The notes below the pieces were generated by a model. That model was not told the DNA's origin and did not search any database. It saw nothing but the letters and a program-made list of their open reading frames with translations. From NCBI GenBank assembly GCA_902489945.1, contig CABUBZ010000007.1, positions 1 to 45,780 of the forward strand: DNA of 45,780 bases, given 5' to 3'. The first letter of the stretch is position 1. The number at the start of each line of letters is the position of its first letter. A program made the translations under genes and the position numbers. This document shows, in pieces, positions 43,008 through 45,780 of the stretch. Source of the stretch: an uncultured Collinsella sp. Its GTDB lineage: Bacteria > Actinomycetota > Coriobacteriia > Coriobacteriales > Coriobacteriaceae.

Positions 43008-43883
43008 TTAACTTTGCTGGGCACGGCGGGCGGCACGGCGGGCGCGAGCTTCTTGGATTTCCTCCAAGTGGCTAATGATCTCGGCAGCGCTCTCCTCGAT
43101 CGCCTTGCCGTCCGTGCGCACCACAAAGCAACCCAGACGTTTCATGAGGGCACGAGCCTCCTCGAGCTCGCCGCGCACGCTCTCGGGCTCGGCATAAGAG
43201 CCGGCGACGGCGCGGGCATAGTCGTCGCCCAGGCGGCTATCGCGAATCTCGGAAATCACATCGACGGTCGAAATCAGACCGAACAACCGCAACGGATCGA
43301 CCTCGTAAATCGACTTGGGCGGCTCCATACCGTGCGCCAACGGAACATTGGCAACCTTGTAACCTTGAAAGGCCAAAAACATCGACAGCGGCGTCTTGGA
43401 CGTGCGCGATACGCCCAGCAGCACGATATCGGCACCCGACAGATCGTCGCAGCCGCGCCCGTCATCGTGCTCAACGAAATACTCCATGGCCTCGATACGA
43501 TGGAAATAGCGGTCATCGGTCTTGTGAATCACGCCCGCGACGCCCTTGGGCGGTACACCGATGAGCGACGACAGCACGGCGAGCGTCGGGCCGATCAGGT
43601 CGACCGAGCGAATATGCAGCATGCCCAGGTAATCGAGCACACGAGCACGTAGCGCCGGGTCGACGATGGTATGGAACACGGCGATATCGCGATGGTCGGC
43701 ATCGACGCGCGGCCCCACAAATGACTTGACCTGCTCCACAGAAGTCACCTTAGGCAGGCGCAAAACACAAAAAGCCCCTTCATCAAATTGCCCGGACGCC
43801 GCAAGCACCACCTCACAAGCGGTATCACCGAGCGAGTCGGAGATAACGATAACGGTGGGACGAGCGGTGACCGGGCAATCCAT
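43008..43883 (-). CDS. ppsR: PPDK regulatory protein (bifunctional kinase / phosphorylase, DUF299)
   Basis: 291 residues. Proteins of this family inactivate PPDK or PEP synthase by ADP-dependent phosphorylation of the Thr beside the catalytic His and reactivate it with phosphate. The N-terminus PTVIVISDSLGDTACEVV, HKTDDRYFHRIEAMEYFVEHDDGR and the P-loop LGVSRTSKTPLS are all present. Here ppdK is the next gene downstream, so PPDK is the likely target; the name ppsR is used for the family. The start is ATG at 43883. The C-terminus is a charged helix (SHLEEIQEARARRAARRAQQ). Confidence 0.93.
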   Translation of the reverse strand: MDCPVTARPTVIVISDSLGDTACEVVLAASGQFDEGAFCVLRLPKVTSVEQVKSFVGPRVDADHRDIAVFHTIVDPALRARVLDYLGMLHIRSVDLIGPTLAVLSSLIGVPPKGVAGVIHKTDDRYFHRIEAMEYFVEHDDGRGCDDLSGADIVLLGVSRTSKTPLSMFLAFQGYKVANVPLAHGMEPPKSIYEVDPLRLFGLISTVDVISEIRDSRLGDDYARAVAGSYAEPESVRGELEEARALMKRLGCFVVRTDGKAIEESAAEIISHLEEIQEARARRAARRAQQS

Positions 43884-43917
43884 GCGGGGCTCCTTTTGCG
43901 CTTATGCGCAGGCTGGC

Positions 43918-45780
43918 TTACTTTTTGCGAGCAAGCTCACCGATGTTTGCGATGCCGGAGAAAACGACCTCGAAGCGGTTGAGCAGCTTAAGGCGATTAT
44001 CGCGAAGCTGCTCGTCCTTGTCCATGACCATGACCTCGTCGAAGAAGCGGTCGATGGGCGCGCGCAGAGCGGCAAGGGCGGCAAATGCGGCCGGGTAATC
44101 CTCGGCAGCAAGGGCGGCATCGACAGCGGTCTGAGCGGCCTCAGAGGCATCGGCAAGCGCGAGCTCGGCCTCGCCCATCAGGCTGCGGTCGTACTCCGCG
44201 CCCAGCTCGGGCTTGGAGATATGCGCGGCGCGGGCATAGGCGGTGGCCAGGTTATCGAACGTCTCAGCGTCGTTCTTGCGGGCCTCGTCGAGGGCGGCGC
44301 AGCGGGCGAAGAAGACGGACGGGGCGATGATGTGCACCGCGGAGACGGCGGCAACGGTATCGGCCGGGATCTTTTCGTCGCGGGCCATGCTCACCAGACG
44401 GCCGTGGAAGAAGTCGCGAACCTGCTGAGCGACCTCGGCGGCGTCGAACTCGATACCCTGCTCGCTATAGAGCTCAAGGGCAAAGTCGATAAGCGACGTG
44501 GGATCGATCGGCAGACGGTCGCGCAGGATGTTGATGATGCCGATGGCGGCGCGACGCAGCGCGTAGGGGTCCGAAGAGCCAGTCGGGGGCTCGCCGATGG
44601 CAAAGATACCGGCGATGGTATCGAGCTTGTCGGCGCAGGCCACGATGCAGCCAGCGGTGCCCTCGGGCAACTCGTCACCGGCAAAGCGGGGACGATAATG
44701 ATCGCGAATGGCGTGGGCGACCTCGTCGTTCTCCCCCATCGCGAAGGCATAATAACCGCCCATCACGCCCTGCTGGCTCGTGAACTCGACGACGGCGTTG
44801 GACACCAGGTCGGCCTTGCACAGGTGCGCGGCGCGAGCAGCGTCGGCGGCAAGATGGGCGCCCAGGTGAGCCTCGCGGGCGATAGCGAGCGCGAGCTGCT
44901 CGATGCGCTCGGACTTGGCGAGCACGCTACCGAGCTTCTCCTGGAAGGCAACCTTGGCCAGACGCTCACGGAACTCGTCGAGGGAGATCTTCAGGTCCTC
45001 CTCGTAGAAGAACTTTGCGTCGTCCAGACGGGCGCGCACGACGCGCTCGTTGCCGTCGATCACGCGCTCGGCGTTCTCGGGCTTGCTGTTGGAGACGACC
45101 ACGAACTCACGCGTCAACTTGCCCTCGCCGTCATAGATCGGGAAGTAGCGCTGGTTGGTGAGCATGGACTCGCAGATGATCTCGTGCGGAACCTTGAGGA
45201 ACTCCTCATCGAAAGTACCGACGAGCACCGTCGGCCACTCGCAGAGGTTGATAACCTCCTCAAAGACCTTCTTGGGCGTGTCGACATGGCAGCCGGGACG
45301 GGCAGCCTCGACCTCAGCGATACCGGCGAGGATGGCCTCGCGACGACGCTCGGCAGAAAGCACGCCGGCGTCCTCGAGCACCTGCTCGTAAACGGCGGGG
45401 CTGGCAACCACATGGTCACCAGGGCCAAGTACGCGATGACCACGCGTGGTGTTGCCACTCGTCACGTCGGCAAACGACACGGGAACAACATCCTCGCCCA
45501 AAAGGCAGCAGATCCAACGGACCGGACGCACGAACGTGGCGTGCTCGTGGCCCCAGCGCTGACTACGGTAGTTGGGCCACTGCAGGCCGGCGATGGTCTT
45601 CTCGCACAGAGCGGTCAGAATCGGCGTAGCCGGTGCGGAGGGAATGTTCTTCTCGGCGAACACATACTCGCGACTGTCAGTGTCCTCGCGACGGACCAGG
45701 TCCTCGGCAGCCACACCGCACTTGCGGGCAAAGCCCTGGGCGGCCTTGAAGGTATAGGCCATGGCGCCGCCGATGATAAG
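43918..45780 (-). CDS. glyS: glycyl-tRNA synthetase beta subunit, 5' part missing
   Basis: Partial; 620 residues are visible and the frame is still open at the right edge (LIIGGAMAYTFKAAQGF), so the start is outside. Features of GlyS: KIAGLQ-type segment TIAGLQWPNYRSQRWG, FVRPVRWICCLLGEDVVPV, NQRYFPI, the HD-like domain around KADLVSNAVVEFTSQQGVMGGYYA, IGEPPTGSSDPYALRRAA, and the C-terminal anticodon-binding helices. It works with the alpha subunit GlyQ, expected just outside the window. It precedes ppsR by 34 nt and may share its transcript. Confidence 0.95.
   Translation of the reverse strand, partial: LIIGGAMAYTFKAAQGFARKCGVAAEDLVRREDTDSREYVFAEKNIPSAPATPILTALCEKTIAGLQWPNYRSQRWGHEHATFVRPVRWICCLLGEDVVPVSFADVTSGNTTRGHRVLGPGDHVVASPAVYEQVLEDAGVLSAERRREAILAGIAEVEAARPGCHVDTPKKVFEEVINLCEWPTVLVGTFDEEFLKVPHEIICESMLTNQRYFPIYDGEGKLTREFVVVSNSKPENAERVIDGNERVVRARLDDAKFFYEEDLKISLDEFRERLAKVAFQEKLGSVLAKSERIEQLALAIAREAHLGAHLAADAARAAHLCKADLVSNAVVEFTSQQGVMGGYYAFAMGENDEVAHAIRDHYRPRFAGDELPEGTAGCIVACADKLDTIAGIFAIGEPPTGSSDPYALRRAAIGIINILRDRLPIDPTSLIDFALELYSEQGIEFDAAEVAQQVRDFFHGRLVSMARDEKIPADTVAAVSAVHIIAPSVFFARCAALDEARKNDAETFDNLATAYARAAHISKPELGAEYDRSLMGEAELALADASEAAQTAVDAALAAEDYPAAFAALAALRAPIDRFFDEVMVMDKDEQLRDNRLKLLNRFEVVFSGIANIGELARKK

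Overview
The window is about 45.8 kb of GC-rich bacterial chromosome, packed with housekeeping genes and read mostly leftward (- strand). An actinobacterial-type integration host factor (mIHF), a PPDK/PpsR pair, AdhE, and a gene order otherwise much like the Bacillus rplS-rnhB ... dprA-trmFO-xerC-rpsB-tsf-pyrH-frr-uppS-cdsA-dxr-rseP-proS block suggest an anaerobic gut actinobacterium of the Coriobacteriia, perhaps Collinsella. That placement is an inference from content and was not tested by a search.

Layout from left to right. 1-4.9 kb: end of a J-domain protein, then lepA-dusB-hemW and rpsT. 4.9-9.2 kb: comEA-comEC-holA, with the DNA-uptake genes at the head of the operon. 9.2-11.6 kb: mihF-gmk-rpoZ-thiI. 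11.85-17.3 kb: pyrimidine operon pyrR-pyrB-pyrC-pyrK-pyrD-pyrF behind a leader that can fold as an attenuator. 17.4-22.7 kb is the only rightward block: rpmB, a REP-associated transposase element (its gene leftward), adhE, and a phosphotransferase gene cut by an in-frame UGA. 22.7-31.2 kb: pyrH-frr-uppS-cdsA-dxr-rseP-ispG-proS, which covers nucleotide supply, ribosome recycling, isoprenoid and undecaprenyl carrier synthesis, phospholipid precursors, intramembrane proteolysis and a tRNA synthetase. 31.2-33.1 kb: rpsB-tsf. 33.1-38.4 kb: yraN-comM-dprA-trmFO-xerC, with overlapping or nearly abutting genes. 38.5-39.8 kb: rplS and rnhB. 39.9-43.9 kb: ppdK and its regulator ppsR. The right end is a partial glyS.

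The most interesting signal is a perfect 20-nt sequence that occurs twice, in the same orientation and at nearly the same distance (75 and 71 nt) upstream of two separate operons, comEA-comEC-holA and yraN-comM-dprA. Both encode natural-transformation functions, so this looks like the binding site of an unrecognised competence regulator. Other points: a shared 12-mer upstream of adhE and ppdK; a winged-helix-like insert in the site-2 protease RseP; a XerC whose N-terminus lies upstream of any standard start codon; hairpins with U-tracts in the rpsT and rpsB leaders; and a transposase element whose two ends are 50-nt near-perfect inverted repeats.
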